A stretch of DNA of 64,000 nucleotides from Desulfosudis oleivorans Hxd3 (lineage in GTDB: Bacteria > Desulfobacterota > Desulfobacteria > Desulfobacterales > Desulfosudaceae): positions 933,001-997,000 of the forward strand of contig NC_009943.1 in NCBI RefSeq assembly GCF_000018405.1, read 5' to 3'. The notes beneath the pieces are model-generated. The model saw nothing but the letters and a program-made list of their open reading frames with translations. It was not told the DNA's origin and did not search any database. Positions 1 through 7,852 of this stretch are shown here, piece by piece (the stretch's first letter is position 1; each line of letters begins with the position of its first letter). Made by a program: the position numbers and the translations under genes.

Positions 1-1377
1 TCAGACCCATGCAGACAGACAGTATGCCGGTTCCGGCATGCATGGCTTTCGGCCCTGCTGCTGGCCGCTTTTGTGTTTTTTCCGGCGGGCATTTGGGCTC
101 AGCCCCTGACCCTGGACCAGTGCCTGGAAATCGCGCTTTCCGAAAACCCGGAGATCGCACGGGCCGGTTACGCCCGGGAGGAGGCCCGGCTTCTGACACA
201 GGAGGCCCGGGCCGGATACTTTCCTGAACTGGCCCTGGGAACCAGTGCCGGGTATCGGTCCGAGGTCAACACCACCCGCCAGGACCCCATCACCATTCCC
301 ACCGGACCGGCCACACCGCCGCTAACGATACCGGGCCGGGAAACCGAGATCGGCGATAACACCACTGCCGACCTGTCAGTCTCCCTTCGGCAGACCCTGT
401 ATACCGGCGGCGCTGTTGCCGCCGGGGTGAAGGCGGCCCGGGCCGGCCTGGAGGGCGCGGAGATCCAGGTAAGACTGGAAGAGCGGGAGACCCGGCGTCG
501 GGTGATTGCGGCTTTTTACGACCTGGCCGTGGCCGTGGAGATGGAAAAGATCGCACGGGCATCGGTGACCCGGATTACCGGCCACCTGGATGACGCGCAA
601 AACATGCTGGAGCAGGGGCTGATTCTAAAGAGCGACCTTCTGCCCATTCGAATGCGAAAGCTTGACAGCGACCTTGCGGTGATAGAGGCGGGCAATGCCG
701 TGGCAAAAGCCGGCGCGGCACTGGCCAGAAGCATGGGGCTTGACCCGGCAGCCGGTATCGATATCGCGGCGGACTGGAACAATCCGCCGCCCTGGCCGAT
801 TCCTGCAACCCTTGCCGCCGCCGGCATGCGGGAGGAACAGCAGATTGTGGACCGGCAGATAGAGGCGGCCGGGGCCCGTGCCAGGGCCGCCCGCGGGGCA
901 CGGCGGCCCCAGGTGGGCCTTACGGCATCGGCCCACTACGGCTGGCCCGGGTTTGTGGGCAATGATCCGGACTGGGATACCTGGTGGCAGGCCGGTGTCA
1001 ACGCGTCGTGGACCATTTTTGACATGGACCGCCGCCGCAGCCAGGAACAGTCGGCCCTGACCCGGCAGCGGCAGCTGGAGCAGACCGCCAAAAGCCTGGA
1101 CAACCGCATTGCCCAGGAACGGGTTGTGGCCCGCCTGGCGTATGAAGAGGCCTGCCGCCGTCAAGAGATCATGGTGGAAAAGGTGGCGACCGCCCGGGAA
1201 AACTACCAGACCAAAAAAGACCACTTCCAGGTGGGCATTGCCACCAGCACCGACTACCTGGATGCTCACACCGACCTGCTTGGCGCCGAGTTTGACCTGG
1301 CCGCTGCCCGGGCCAGGGTGCGCGTGGCCTGGAGCGACTACCTGACGGCAATGGGTTTAGATGAGGCCCGGAGATGA
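1..1377 (+). CDS. TolC-family outer membrane efflux channel (5' end outside window)
   Basis: Outer-membrane channel of a tripartite efflux pump. The reading frame is open to the window edge, and the residues encoded around positions 40-100 (LLLAAFVFFPAGIWAQ) form a signal peptide. The GTG at 73 would cut into it, so the true start lies at or before position 1. The mature part has the two tandem, Ala/Arg/Glu-rich, coiled-coil-forming repeats expected of outer membrane efflux proteins. It begins LTLDQCLEIALSENPEI and ends near LGAEFDLAAARARVRVAWSDYLTAMG. The genes that follow encode the adaptor and the ABC exporter, so this is the exit duct of that pump. Family assignment is confident; the substrate is unknown. 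Confidence 0.88.
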   Translation, partial: SDPCRQTVCRFRHAWLSALLLAAFVFFPAGIWAQPLTLDQCLEIALSENPEIARAGYAREEARLLTQEARAGYFPELALGTSAGYRSEVNTTRQDPITIPTGPATPPLTIPGRETEIGDNTTADLSVSLRQTLYTGGAVAAGVKAARAGLEGAEIQVRLEERETRRRVIAAFYDLAVAVEMEKIARASVTRITGHLDDAQNMLEQGLILKSDLLPIRMRKLDSDLAVIEAGNAVAKAGAALARSMGLDPAAGIDIAADWNNPPPWPIPATLAAAGMREEQQIVDRQIEAAGARARAARGARRPQVGLTASAHYGWPGFVGNDPDWDTWWQAGVNASWTIFDMDRRRSQEQSALTRQRQLEQTAKSLDNRIAQERVVARLAYEEACRRQEIMVEKVATARENYQTKKDHFQVGIATSTDYLDAHTDLLGAEFDLAAARARVRVAWSDYLTAMGLDEARR

Positions 1378-1397
1378 TTTTCTTCGTGAAAGACTCA

Positions 1398-1445
1398 TCC
1401 AAATCGAAATCGGTATCGGTATCGGTATCGGGATCGAAATCGATC
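1398..1445. repeat. Hexanucleotide tandem array (ATCGGT type)
   Basis: Imperfect tandem copies of ATCGGT fill the start of the gap between the TolC-like gene and the adaptor gene. Related 6-bp arrays occur at 5452, 29836, 30801 and 59225, all intergenic or just touching a gene end. Confidence 0.75.
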
Positions 1446-1456
1446 AGCACATGGGG

Positions 1457-1572
1457 CATTGCCAGCGCAGCGAAGCAATCTTGGCCATACAAAGCGTCAT
1501 TGCGAGCGCAGCGAAGCAATCTTGAACGTACGCGGAGGAGACTGCCGCGTCGCTTCGCTCCTCGCAATGACG
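1457..1572. repeat. Interspersed palindromic repeats (GCAATGAC family), two units plus inverted partner
   Basis: Contains two direct copies of CATTGC(G/C)AGCGCAGCG followed by AAGCAATCTTG. A copy in the opposite direction then ends CTCGCAATGACG, so the block can fold into a long hairpin. The same family is found near 6695, 29610 and 59339. Confidence 0.75.
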
Positions 1573-1651
1573 GATAGAGAAAGAGCACGAGCACGATAAA
1601 AATGTAAGGGAGCGGATGTTTATCCCGGATATTCGAATAAAGGAGAGTGTT

Positions 1652-2548
1652 ATGAGAATAAAACGCTGGGAAAAAATCGGGGTGTTGCTGCTGGCCCTGG
1701 TATGGGTTGCCGGGTGTGGCCAGTCCCATGAGCCTGGCTTTCTGGGGTCCGGCACCCTGGAGGCCACCGAAGTGGTGATCAGCGCCCAGACCGGCGGCAC
1801 GGTAACCGACCTTTCCCGTGAGGAGGGCCAGAAGGCGGCTGCCGGGGACCTGCTGGCCGTCATCGACGTGGAAAAACTGGAACTCCAGCGAAAACGCCTG
1901 GCTGCCGGGCTTGCCGAGGTGGCCGCCAACCGGACCGCCGCGGACGCGGCCGTGGCCCAGGCTGAAGATACCCTGGCCAACGTGGAGACCCAGTACCGCC
2001 GCATAAAGGAGCTGCATGACCGGGGATCGGCCACCCAGAAACAGCTGGATGACATTACCACGCAGCTTGCCGTGGCCAAAAACCAGGTGGCCGGGGCCCG
2101 GGCCCAGCTGCCGATGCTGGACGCGAAAAAGGCCCAGATCGAGGCGGAACTGGCCCTGGCCGACCGGCAGATCGCCGACGGCCGGGTGACCTCGCCCATC
2201 AACGGCACGGTGGTGGAAAAGTACATGGAAGCCGGGGAAACGGCAATGCCGGGGAGCCGGATTTACAAGCTTGCAGACCTTGGCCGCTTCTGGGTTCATA
2301 TTTACGTGGCCGCCGAAGACCTGGGCAATATCACCATCGGCCAGAAGGTTGAGGTGCGGGCCGATGCCGTGGACACCCCCTTTAGCGGCACCATTGCCTG
2401 GACATCGCCGGAAGCCGAGTTTACCCCCAAAAACGTCCAGACCCGAAAGGCCCGGTCCGAGCTGGTCTATGCCGTCAAGGTCATTCTGGATACCGGTGCC
2501 GATGTGCTGAAAATCGGCATGCCGGTGGAGGTTTACGCTCAGCCATGA
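1652..2548 (+). CDS. HlyD-family periplasmic adaptor (membrane fusion) lipoprotein
   Basis: Links the inner-membrane ABC exporter to the TolC-like channel. The ATG at 1652 is preferred over the in-frame ATG at 1616 because AAGGAGAG lies just before it. This gives 298 residues and places a hydrophobic signal with lipobox VAGC (Cys22) at the N-terminus, so a lipoprotein is predicted. After it come a barrel-sandwich half (GTLEATEVVISAQTGG), a long Ala/Gln-rich coiled-coil hairpin, the second half (VTSPINGTVVEKYMEAGE) and a beta-barrel domain. The stop overlaps the start of the next ATPase gene by 4 bases, so the genes are translationally coupled. Confidence 0.9.
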   Translation: MRIKRWEKIGVLLLALVWVAGCGQSHEPGFLGSGTLEATEVVISAQTGGTVTDLSREEGQKAAAGDLLAVIDVEKLELQRKRLAAGLAEVAANRTAADAAVAQAEDTLANVETQYRRIKELHDRGSATQKQLDDITTQLAVAKNQVAGARAQLPMLDAKKAQIEAELALADRQIADGRVTSPINGTVVEKYMEAGETAMPGSRIYKLADLGRFWVHIYVAAEDLGNITIGQKVEVRADAVDTPFSGTIAWTSPEAEFTPKNVQTRKARSELVYAVKVILDTGADVLKIGMPVEVYAQP

Positions 2549-3492
2549 CCGACACCGCCATTCGCGTTCAGGGATTGAAAAAAAGCTATGGCCCGGCCAC
2601 GGCCCTGGCATCGGTGGACCTTGAGGTCGGGGCCGCTGAAATGTTCGGCCTTCTCGGCCCGGACGGGGCCGGCAAGACCACCCTGATGCGCATACTGGTT
2701 TCCCTGCTGGACCCGGACGAAGGCACCTGCTCTGTCAATGATATATCGGTGACCGGGCGGCCCGGGGATATCCGGCGGATCATCGGGTACATGCCCCAGC
2801 GGTTTTCCCTTTACCCGGACCTCACCGTGGGAGAGAACCTGCGGTTTTTTGCCGACCTGTTCAAGGTGCCCAAAGCCGAACGGCTGGCCCGCACCGACGA
2901 GCTGCTCTCCTTTTCCCGGCTGACCCCTTTTGTGAACCGCCGCGCCGGCCAGCTTTCAGGCGGCATGAAACAGAAGCTGGCCCTCTCCTGCGCCCTTGTG
3001 CACACGCCCCGGGTGCTGGTTTTGGACGAGCCCACCACCGGCGTGGACCCGGTCTCCCGCCGGGAGTTCTGGGCCATTTTGCGGGAACTCAAAGGCCGGG
3101 GCGTGACCATTCTGGTCTCCACCCCTTACATGGACGAGGCCGAACGGTGCGACCGGGTGGCCCTGATGCACAAAGGAAAAATCCTGGCCAGGGGCACGGC
3201 CGCCGGTATTGCCGGCAACTTTTCAGGCACCGTCTATTCGGTTGAATCACCGGAGCCGGTGGGCACGGCCGCCTGGTTCAAGCAGAAGCTGGGGCCGGAA
3301 CAGGTGAGAATTGTAGGCGACCGGGTCCTGGTCAGCCTTTTTGAAAATGCCCAACGGATCATGGACGACCTGCGCCGTCAAGCGGAAAGCGACGGCAAAG
3401 CCATCGTGTCGGCCGGGCCGGTGTCCGCCGGCCTGGAGGATGTGTTTGTGGCCATGGTGGCGCGACAGGGAGACGCTGATGAAGGGCGCTGA
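2545..3492 (+). CDS. ABC exporter ATP-binding protein (first of two)
   Basis: Cytoplasmic ATPase of a YbhFSR-like ABC-2 drug exporter. The 315 residues contain Walker A (GPDGAGKT), signature (LSGGMKQKL), Walker B with catalytic Glu (VLVLDEPTTG) and an extended C-terminal region typical of drug/lipid exporters. It overlaps the adaptor gene by 4 bases and the second ATPase gene by 14 bases. In E. coli YbhF two such domains are fused in one chain; here they are separate genes. All catalytic motifs are intact, so this is probably the more active site of the pair. Confidence 0.93.
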   Translation: MTDTAIRVQGLKKSYGPATALASVDLEVGAAEMFGLLGPDGAGKTTLMRILVSLLDPDEGTCSVNDISVTGRPGDIRRIIGYMPQRFSLYPDLTVGENLRFFADLFKVPKAERLARTDELLSFSRLTPFVNRRAGQLSGGMKQKLALSCALVHTPRVLVLDEPTTGVDPVSRREFWAILRELKGRGVTILVSTPYMDEAERCDRVALMHKGKILARGTAAGIAGNFSGTVYSVESPEPVGTAAWFKQKLGPEQVRIVGDRVLVSLFENAQRIMDDLRRQAESDGKAIVSAGPVSAGLEDVFVAMVARQGDADEGR

Positions 3493-4252
3493 CAAAAGCA
3501 AAAATACCGACCGGCAGACCGCCGGCCAGGGGCCCCACGCGGTGACGGTCCGGGACCTGACCCGCACCTTTGGCGATTTTGTGGCCGTGGACCATGTCTC
3601 CTTTGACGTGCGCAAAGGGGAAATCTTTGGGTTTTTAGGCGCCAATGGCGCGGGCAAAACCACCACCATCAAGATGCTCACCGGCCTGCTGGCGCCCAGC
3701 AGCGGCTCCGGCACCGTGGACGGCCTGGACATCGTGAGCCAGCGCCGCGCCATCCGGTCCCGCATCGGTTACATGTCCCAGCGGTTCTCCCTTTACGACG
3801 ACCTGAAGGTGGAGGAAAACCTGTTTTTCTTCGGCGGGGTGTACGGCCTGAACCGGGCACAGGTGGCCGGCCGGGTGGCCGACCTGGAGGGCATGCTGAG
3901 CCTGTCCGCTTTTGCCCGGCGGGTCACCGGCTCTCTGCCGCCGGGCCAGAAGCAGCGCCTGGCCCTGGCCTGCGCCATTTTACACCGGCCCGCCATCCTG
4001 TTTCTTGACGAGCCCACCGGCGCCGTGGACCCCATTGCCCGCCGCTATTTCTGGGACCTGATATCCACCCTGGCCGGCGGCGGCACCACGGTGTTTGTGA
4101 CCACCCACTACATGGACGAGGCCGAATACTGTCACCGCCTCTCCATCATGTACGCGGGCCGGATCGTGGAGATCGACTCCCCGGCCGGCATCAAGAAGAA
4201 ATATAACATGGCATCCGTGGAGGATGTCTTTATTCACCTGGTGGACCGATGA
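3479..4252 (+). CDS. ABC exporter ATP-binding protein (second of two)
   Basis: Second nucleotide-binding protein of the same exporter. The frame is open from 3341, but the ATG at 3479 has a good ribosome site (AGGGAGA) and begins MKGADKSKN, giving 257 residues. Walker A is GANGAGKTT and Walker B is ILFLDEPTGAVDP. The ABC signature reads LPPGQ instead of LSGGQ, as in asymmetric transporters with one degenerate site. The stop overlaps the permease start (ATGA at 4249). The short C-terminus lacks the extension of the first ATPase. The substrate cannot be inferred from the sequence. Confidence 0.92.
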   Translation: MKGADKSKNTDRQTAGQGPHAVTVRDLTRTFGDFVAVDHVSFDVRKGEIFGFLGANGAGKTTTIKMLTGLLAPSSGSGTVDGLDIVSQRRAIRSRIGYMSQRFSLYDDLKVEENLFFFGGVYGLNRAQVAGRVADLEGMLSLSAFARRVTGSLPPGQKQRLALACAILHRPAILFLDEPTGAVDPIARRYFWDLISTLAGGGTTVFVTTHYMDEAEYCHRLSIMYAGRIVEIDSPAGIKKKYNMASVEDVFIHLVDR

Positions 4253-5349
4253 CCCATTCCCGTCTTGTAGCGCTGATGCGCAAGGAGTTTATCCATATCT
4301 CCCGGGACCGCCGTTCCCTGGGGATCCTGTTCCTGATGCCCCTGATGATGATGTTTGTCTTCGGGTACGCCATCAATATGGACGTCAAGAACATTCGGCT
4401 GGGCATCTGCGACCTGAGCCGGACCCCGGAGAGCCGGGCCCTGGTAGAAACCGTGGACGCCTCTCCCTATTTTGACATAAAGGCCCGGTACACCGACCCC
4501 CGGCAGACCGCCGGCCTGTTTGAGCAGCGGGCCATTCGGGCCGCGGTCATCATACCCCGGAACCTGGTCCGGGCCATGGCCGGGGCAGGGGAGCCCACCG
4601 TGGCCGTGATCACGGACGGCACCGACGCCAATACCGCCACCCTGGCCCAGAACTACCTTGAGGCCCTGCTGCTGGAACGGTCCCTGGAAGCCGGGGGCGC
4701 CGGGCAGCCGGTGCAAATAAAAACACGGATTCTCTACAACCCGGACATGGAGTCGGCCCACTTTGTGGTGCCCGGCATCGTGGCCCTGCTGCTGATCATG
4801 ATCGGCGCGTTGTTGACCTCCGTGACCATTGCCCGGGAAAAAGAGACCGGCACCATGGAACAGATCCTGGTCAGCCCCATTCAGCCCCACGAAGTGGTGC
4901 TGGGCAAGGCCGTTCCCTACCTGGTGCTGGCCTTTGGCATCGCGGTGTTTATCATCATTTTCGGCCATCTCTGGTTTTCCGTGCCCATGCTGGGGTCCTG
5001 GTCTTACCTGATGGTTGCCTGCCTGCTCTACCTGGTGACCTCTCTGGCCATCGGCCTGCTGATCTCCACCCTGGTGGCCACCCAGCAGGTGGCCATGATG
5101 CTCTCCCTGGTGGCCACGCTGCTGCCGTCGGTGATGCTCTCCGGGTTCGTGTTTCCCGTGGCCTCCATGCCCCTGCCGCTGCAGGGCGTATCCCAGGTGA
5201 TTCCGGCCACCCACTTCCTGGTGATCATTCGGGGCATCATGCTCAAGGGCAACGGCCCGGCGGACCTGTGGCCGTCGGCCCTGGCCATGGTGGCCGTGGG
5301 GGTTTTGTTTATCACCATTGCCATTCGGCGGTTTCGCCTGAAGCTGTGA
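4249..5349 (+). CDS. ABC-2 type permease (YbhS-like)
   Basis: Inner-membrane subunit of the exporter, 366 residues. One helix near the N-terminus (LGILFLMPLMMMFVFGYAI) is followed by an extracytoplasmic domain of about 150 residues and then five C-terminal helices, the ABC2_membrane_3 layout. The motif KEKETGTMEQILVSP in the cytosolic loop is characteristic of YhhJ/YbhS/YbhR proteins. Overlap of 4 bases with the upstream ATPase gene indicates one operon. It most likely forms a heterodimer with the permease encoded 194 bases downstream. Confidence 0.92.
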   Translation: MTHSRLVALMRKEFIHISRDRRSLGILFLMPLMMMFVFGYAINMDVKNIRLGICDLSRTPESRALVETVDASPYFDIKARYTDPRQTAGLFEQRAIRAAVIIPRNLVRAMAGAGEPTVAVITDGTDANTATLAQNYLEALLLERSLEAGGAGQPVQIKTRILYNPDMESAHFVVPGIVALLLIMIGALLTSVTIAREKETGTMEQILVSPIQPHEVVLGKAVPYLVLAFGIAVFIIIFGHLWFSVPMLGSWSYLMVACLLYLVTSLAIGLLISTLVATQQVAMMLSLVATLLPSVMLSGFVFPVASMPLPLQGVSQVIPATHFLVIIRGIMLKGNGPADLWPSALAMVAVGVLFITIAIRRFRLKL

Positions 5350-5451
5350 TGGTATTGAACAGGGTGGCTGACCATGATTTTGGAAAGAAGGCGGATAGGG
5401 GCGCAAAAAGGATGGACAAAAAGTTTTTTCGTAAAACCGCGGCGGCCAATG

Positions 5452-5487
5452 GATTTCGATCCCGATCCCGATCCCGATTTCGATTTG
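5452..5487. repeat. Hexanucleotide tandem array (CCCGAT type)
   Basis: Several copies of CCCGAT/TTCGAT lie between the two permease genes, which are otherwise one operon. The array replaces the tight spacing seen elsewhere in this operon. Confidence 0.7.
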
Positions 5488-5543
5488 GATGGCAGGGTTG
5501 CCCGGGTCTTAAATAGTGTTTTTAAAGCTTTTGGATAACGGTT

Positions 5544-6677
5544 ATGAAAAAAGTCTTCTATCTGGTGCGAAAAGAGCTGTGGCAGGTCTTTCGGGACATC
5601 AACATGCTGCGCATCATTTTTATCGTGCCCATGGTTCAGTTGTTCGTGCTGGGCTATGCCATCACCACGGACATCAAGAACCTGGATATCCTGATCTGCG
5701 ACTACGACAATTCTGCCCTTTCCCGGAACCTGGTGGAGCGGTTTTCCCACACCGACTACTTTGACGTTGCCAAAAGCGGCTGCGCGCCGGGCCATGTGGA
5801 GCACCACCTGTTTACCGGCCGGGCCGATCTCGCCCTGGTGATTCCCGACCGGTTCGGCCGGGACCTGGAGACCGGCAACCGGCCCGAGGTGCAGATCCTG
5901 GTGGACGGCCAGAACTCCAACACTGCGGCCGTGGCCGCCGGCTACACAAACCGCATCCTGTTTGCCTTCATGCAGGACCATGCGGCAACCCCCGCCATGG
6001 CCGGGGCCTTTGTCGCGGCATCCCGGCCCCGCTTCATCTCCCCGGAGGGCCGGGTCTGGTACAACCCGGAATTAAAGAGCGTCTACTATATGATCCCCGG
6101 CATCATCTCCATCCTTTTAACCATCGTGACCATGCTGCTTACCAGCCAGGCCATTGTCAAGGAGCGGGAGATCGGCACCCTGGAGCAGTTGATGGTGGCG
6201 CCCCTGTCCCCCTGGCAGATCATTGCGGGCAAGACCATTCCCTTTGCCGTGCTGGGGTTTATCGAGATGGGGGTGGCCATGACCTTTGGCGTGCTCTGGT
6301 TTTCGGTCCCCATCGTGGGCAGCCTGCCCCTGCTGGCGCTGATGGCCGCGGTCTTTATCCTGACCACCCTGAGCCTGGGCATCTTTATCTCCACCCTGGT
6401 GGAGACCCAGCAGCAGGCCCTGTTTGTCTCCTGGTTTTTCCTGGTCTCCTTTATCCTGCTGTCCGGCTTTTTCTATCCCATCGACAACATGCCCGGCTGG
6501 GTCCAGGTGATCACCTATCTCAACCCGCTGCGCTATTTTATTGAGATCCTGCGGGAGCTGTTTTTAAAGGGCGCCGGCCTGGATGTGCTGTGGCCGGAGC
6601 TGGCCTGCCTGGCCGCCATTGCAACGGCCGTTTTTACCCTGGCCATCGTCCGGTTCCGCAACCGCAGCCGGGCGTAA
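5544..6677 (+). CDS. ABC-2 type permease (YbhR-like)
   Basis: Second membrane subunit of the exporter, 377 residues. It shares the layout of the preceding permease: an N-terminal helix (IIFIVPMVQLFVLGYAI), a large soluble domain and five C-terminal helices, with the loop motif KEREIGTLEQLMVAP. The ATG at 5544 follows GGATAACGGTT, a modest ribosome site. It closes the efflux operon. Its last 22 coding bases plus 14 downstream bases recur at 10070-10105, upstream of the intact tetR gene, showing that the region after it has been rearranged. Confidence 0.92.
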   Translation: MKKVFYLVRKELWQVFRDINMLRIIFIVPMVQLFVLGYAITTDIKNLDILICDYDNSALSRNLVERFSHTDYFDVAKSGCAPGHVEHHLFTGRADLALVIPDRFGRDLETGNRPEVQILVDGQNSNTAAVAAGYTNRILFAFMQDHAATPAMAGAFVAASRPRFISPEGRVWYNPELKSVYYMIPGIISILLTIVTMLLTSQAIVKEREIGTLEQLMVAPLSPWQIIAGKTIPFAVLGFIEMGVAMTFGVLWFSVPIVGSLPLLALMAAVFILTTLSLGIFISTLVETQQQALFVSWFFLVSFILLSGFFYPIDNMPGWVQVITYLNPLRYFIEILRELFLKGAGLDVLWPELACLAAIATAVFTLAIVRFRNRSRA

Positions 6678-6691
6678 CGGCATCACAAAAA
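6656..6691. repeat. 36-bp direct repeat, copy 1 (permease 3' end)
   Basis: Identical to 10070-10105. It covers the end of the permease coding sequence, its stop codon and the following bases, and marks the left edge of the rearranged accessory segment. Confidence 0.85.
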
Positions 6692-6694
6692 ACG

Positions 6695-6730
6695 CGTCAT
6701 TGCGAGGAGCAAAGCGACGAAGCAATCTTC
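6695..6730. repeat. Interspersed palindromic repeat (GCAATGAC family)
   Basis: Single copy reading CGTCATTGCGAGGAGC then AAAGCGACGAAGCAATCTT; the outer ATTGC/GCAAT arms can pair. Same family as at 1457, 29610 and 59339. Confidence 0.7.
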
Positions 6731-6791
6731 TGCATCCTTGCCTCGCCTGTCAGCAAACCGCCGCATATGGGCACAAAAAATGAATATAGCG

Positions 6792-6816
6792 TTGATATCA
6801 CAAATCGTGATATCAA
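6792..6816. promoter_or_regulatory. Inverted repeat upstream of ORF6N gene (candidate operator)
   Basis: Perfect 10-bp arms TTGATATCAC and GTGATATCAA separated by AAATC. Its centre TCACAAATCGTGA closely resembles the centre of the palindrome inside the gene at 7114-7144, so both may be bound by the ORF6N protein. Confidence 0.5.
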
Positions 6817-6857
6817 AAATAAACGGCAACAAGCTTTTCTCCTATTCGGCTGCCTGT

Positions 6858-6884
6858 TTGGAGGTCGCAATCTGCGACTTCCAA
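6858..6884. promoter_or_regulatory. Second inverted repeat upstream of ORF6N gene (candidate operator)
   Basis: Arms TTGGAGGTCGCA and TGCGACTTCCAA around ATC form a 12-bp stem with one wobble. It lies 38 bases before the ORF6N start codon, where a repressor could block transcription or translation. Confidence 0.5.
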
Positions 6885-6921
6885 TCAAATAAATACTTTT
6901 GCGGCATAAGGATGATTAATC

Positions 6922-7482
6922 ATGAATGATATCGTACCGGTAGAAAGAATCGCCAGTAAAATCTATGTGATCCGGCAGATAAAAGTGATGCTGGATAGAG
7001 ACCTCGCGGAACTCTACGGTGTTGAAACAAAGGTTTTAAAACAGGCTGTAAAAAGAAACATCAAGCGTTTCCCATCTGATTTCATGTTTGAGCTGACTAA
7101 AGAAGAATGTAAAAACTTGAGGTCACAAATTGTGACCTCAAGTTGGGGTGGTAGTCGCTATGTGCCAATGGCTTTTACGGAGCAGGGCGTGGCCATGTTG
7201 TCCGGTGTTTTAAATAGCGACAGGGCAATTGCCGTCAATATCCAGATCATGCGAACCTTTACAAAGCTACGCCAGGGGCTTCTAAACAATGAAGACCTGA
7301 AAAAAGAGTTGTCTGAGTTAAAACAACTGACGGAAGAGCGGTTTGCGGTTGTTTTTGAAACCTTGGACCAGCTTCTTGCGATTGAATCCAGACCCCCAAA
7401 AAAGATCAGTTTTACCGTAAAAGAAAAACAGCGCGCCTATGGTAAAAAAACAGGAAAGCAAAAGACACCAAAAAGCGCGTGA
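6922..7482 (+). CDS. ORF6N-domain DNA-binding protein
   Basis: 186 residues. Residues about 5-100 match the ORF6N domain found in phage and mobile-element regulators: it starts PVERIASKIYVIRQIKVMLDRD, continues LAELYGVETKVLKQAVKRN and RFPSDFMFEL, then SSWGGSRYVPMAFTEQGVAML and NIQIMRTF. The C-terminal part is a charged coiled coil ending in a Lys-rich tail. ORF6N proteins are presumed DNA-binding, often phage anti-repressor-like. The gene lies alone between the efflux operon and a broken tetR copy, so it probably arrived with the inserted segment. A 31-bp perfect palindrome sits inside the coding sequence. Its target and role are unknown. Confidence 0.85.
   Translation: MNDIVPVERIASKIYVIRQIKVMLDRDLAELYGVETKVLKQAVKRNIKRFPSDFMFELTKEECKNLRSQIVTSSWGGSRYVPMAFTEQGVAMLSGVLNSDRAIAVNIQIMRTFTKLRQGLLNNEDLKKELSELKQLTEERFAVVFETLDQLLAIESRPPKKISFTVKEKQRAYGKKTGKQKTPKSA
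7114..7144. promoter_or_regulatory. 31-bp perfect palindrome inside the ORF6N gene
   Basis: 15-bp arms AACTTGAGGTCACAA and TTGTGACCTCAAGTT flank a single base. The segment is translated as part of the conserved ORF6N motif, so protein conservation explains some of it, but not perfect DNA symmetry. It could be an intragenic operator or a strong mRNA hairpin. Confidence 0.6.
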
Positions 7483-7504
7483 AAGAGTTGTGACAACCTC
7501 CCGG

Positions 7505-7525
7505 GGAGGGTAGCCCATGTCTCAG
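7505..7525. repeat. 21-bp repeat (GGAGGGTAGCCC type), copy 1
   Basis: The same 21 bases, with one mismatch, recur at 14921-14941. This copy directly adjoins the start of the 326-bp tetR duplication, suggesting an element edge. Confidence 0.5.
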
Positions 7526-7526
7526 C

Positions 7527-7852
7527 CCTGTGCTGAGGCGGGTTATTTTTCCGACCGGTGCTGGTGCAGGTTCTGGTAATGGTTGCCGATGGCCATGAAC
7601 ATTTCCATCGATTGGGATACAATATCGTCAACCGGGGTCTGAAAACCATCCAGGACCCATTGGTGGGCATTGGCGATCATGGCGCCGGAAATTGATGTGG
7701 GAATGATTGTCGTTTCCAGCCATTCGGGCTCCAGGGAGGGAAAAAGGGAACAAAAAATGATTTTGATCCAGCCGGCCAGGGTTTTTATCGATTCCCGGTA
7801 TTCTTCGTCCACCCGGGGGCTGACGCCAAGTACCTCAAACAGTTGCACCCGG
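7527..7852 (-). pseudogene. Truncated tetR copy (3' part only)
   Basis: This 326-bp stretch repeats 10218-10543 with only three mismatches seen. It encodes the last 101 residues of the intact TetR-family protein in the same orientation, including ending HQHRSEK. It lacks the DNA-binding N-terminal half and has no promoter of its own, so it is a duplication remnant. Its upstream edge lies inside the 3' end of the neighbouring AbiEii gene, whose stop codon it supplies. Confidence 0.9.

Noticed and set aside
1169-2611. 480-codon minus-strand open frame
   Set aside because: Runs across the TolC and adaptor genes and the repeat region; composition typical of antisense high-GC frames.
4234-5406. 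390-codon minus-strand open frame
   Set aside because: Gly/His/Gln-rich shadow of the permease gene; no ribosome site or motifs.
6738-6929. 63-codon plus-strand frame upstream of the ORF6N gene
   Set aside because: Covers the palindromic operator region, no ribosome site, not protein-like.
7543-7848. Separate 101-residue regulator gene
   Set aside because: It is the duplicated 3' end of tetR without the DNA-binding domain or a promoter.
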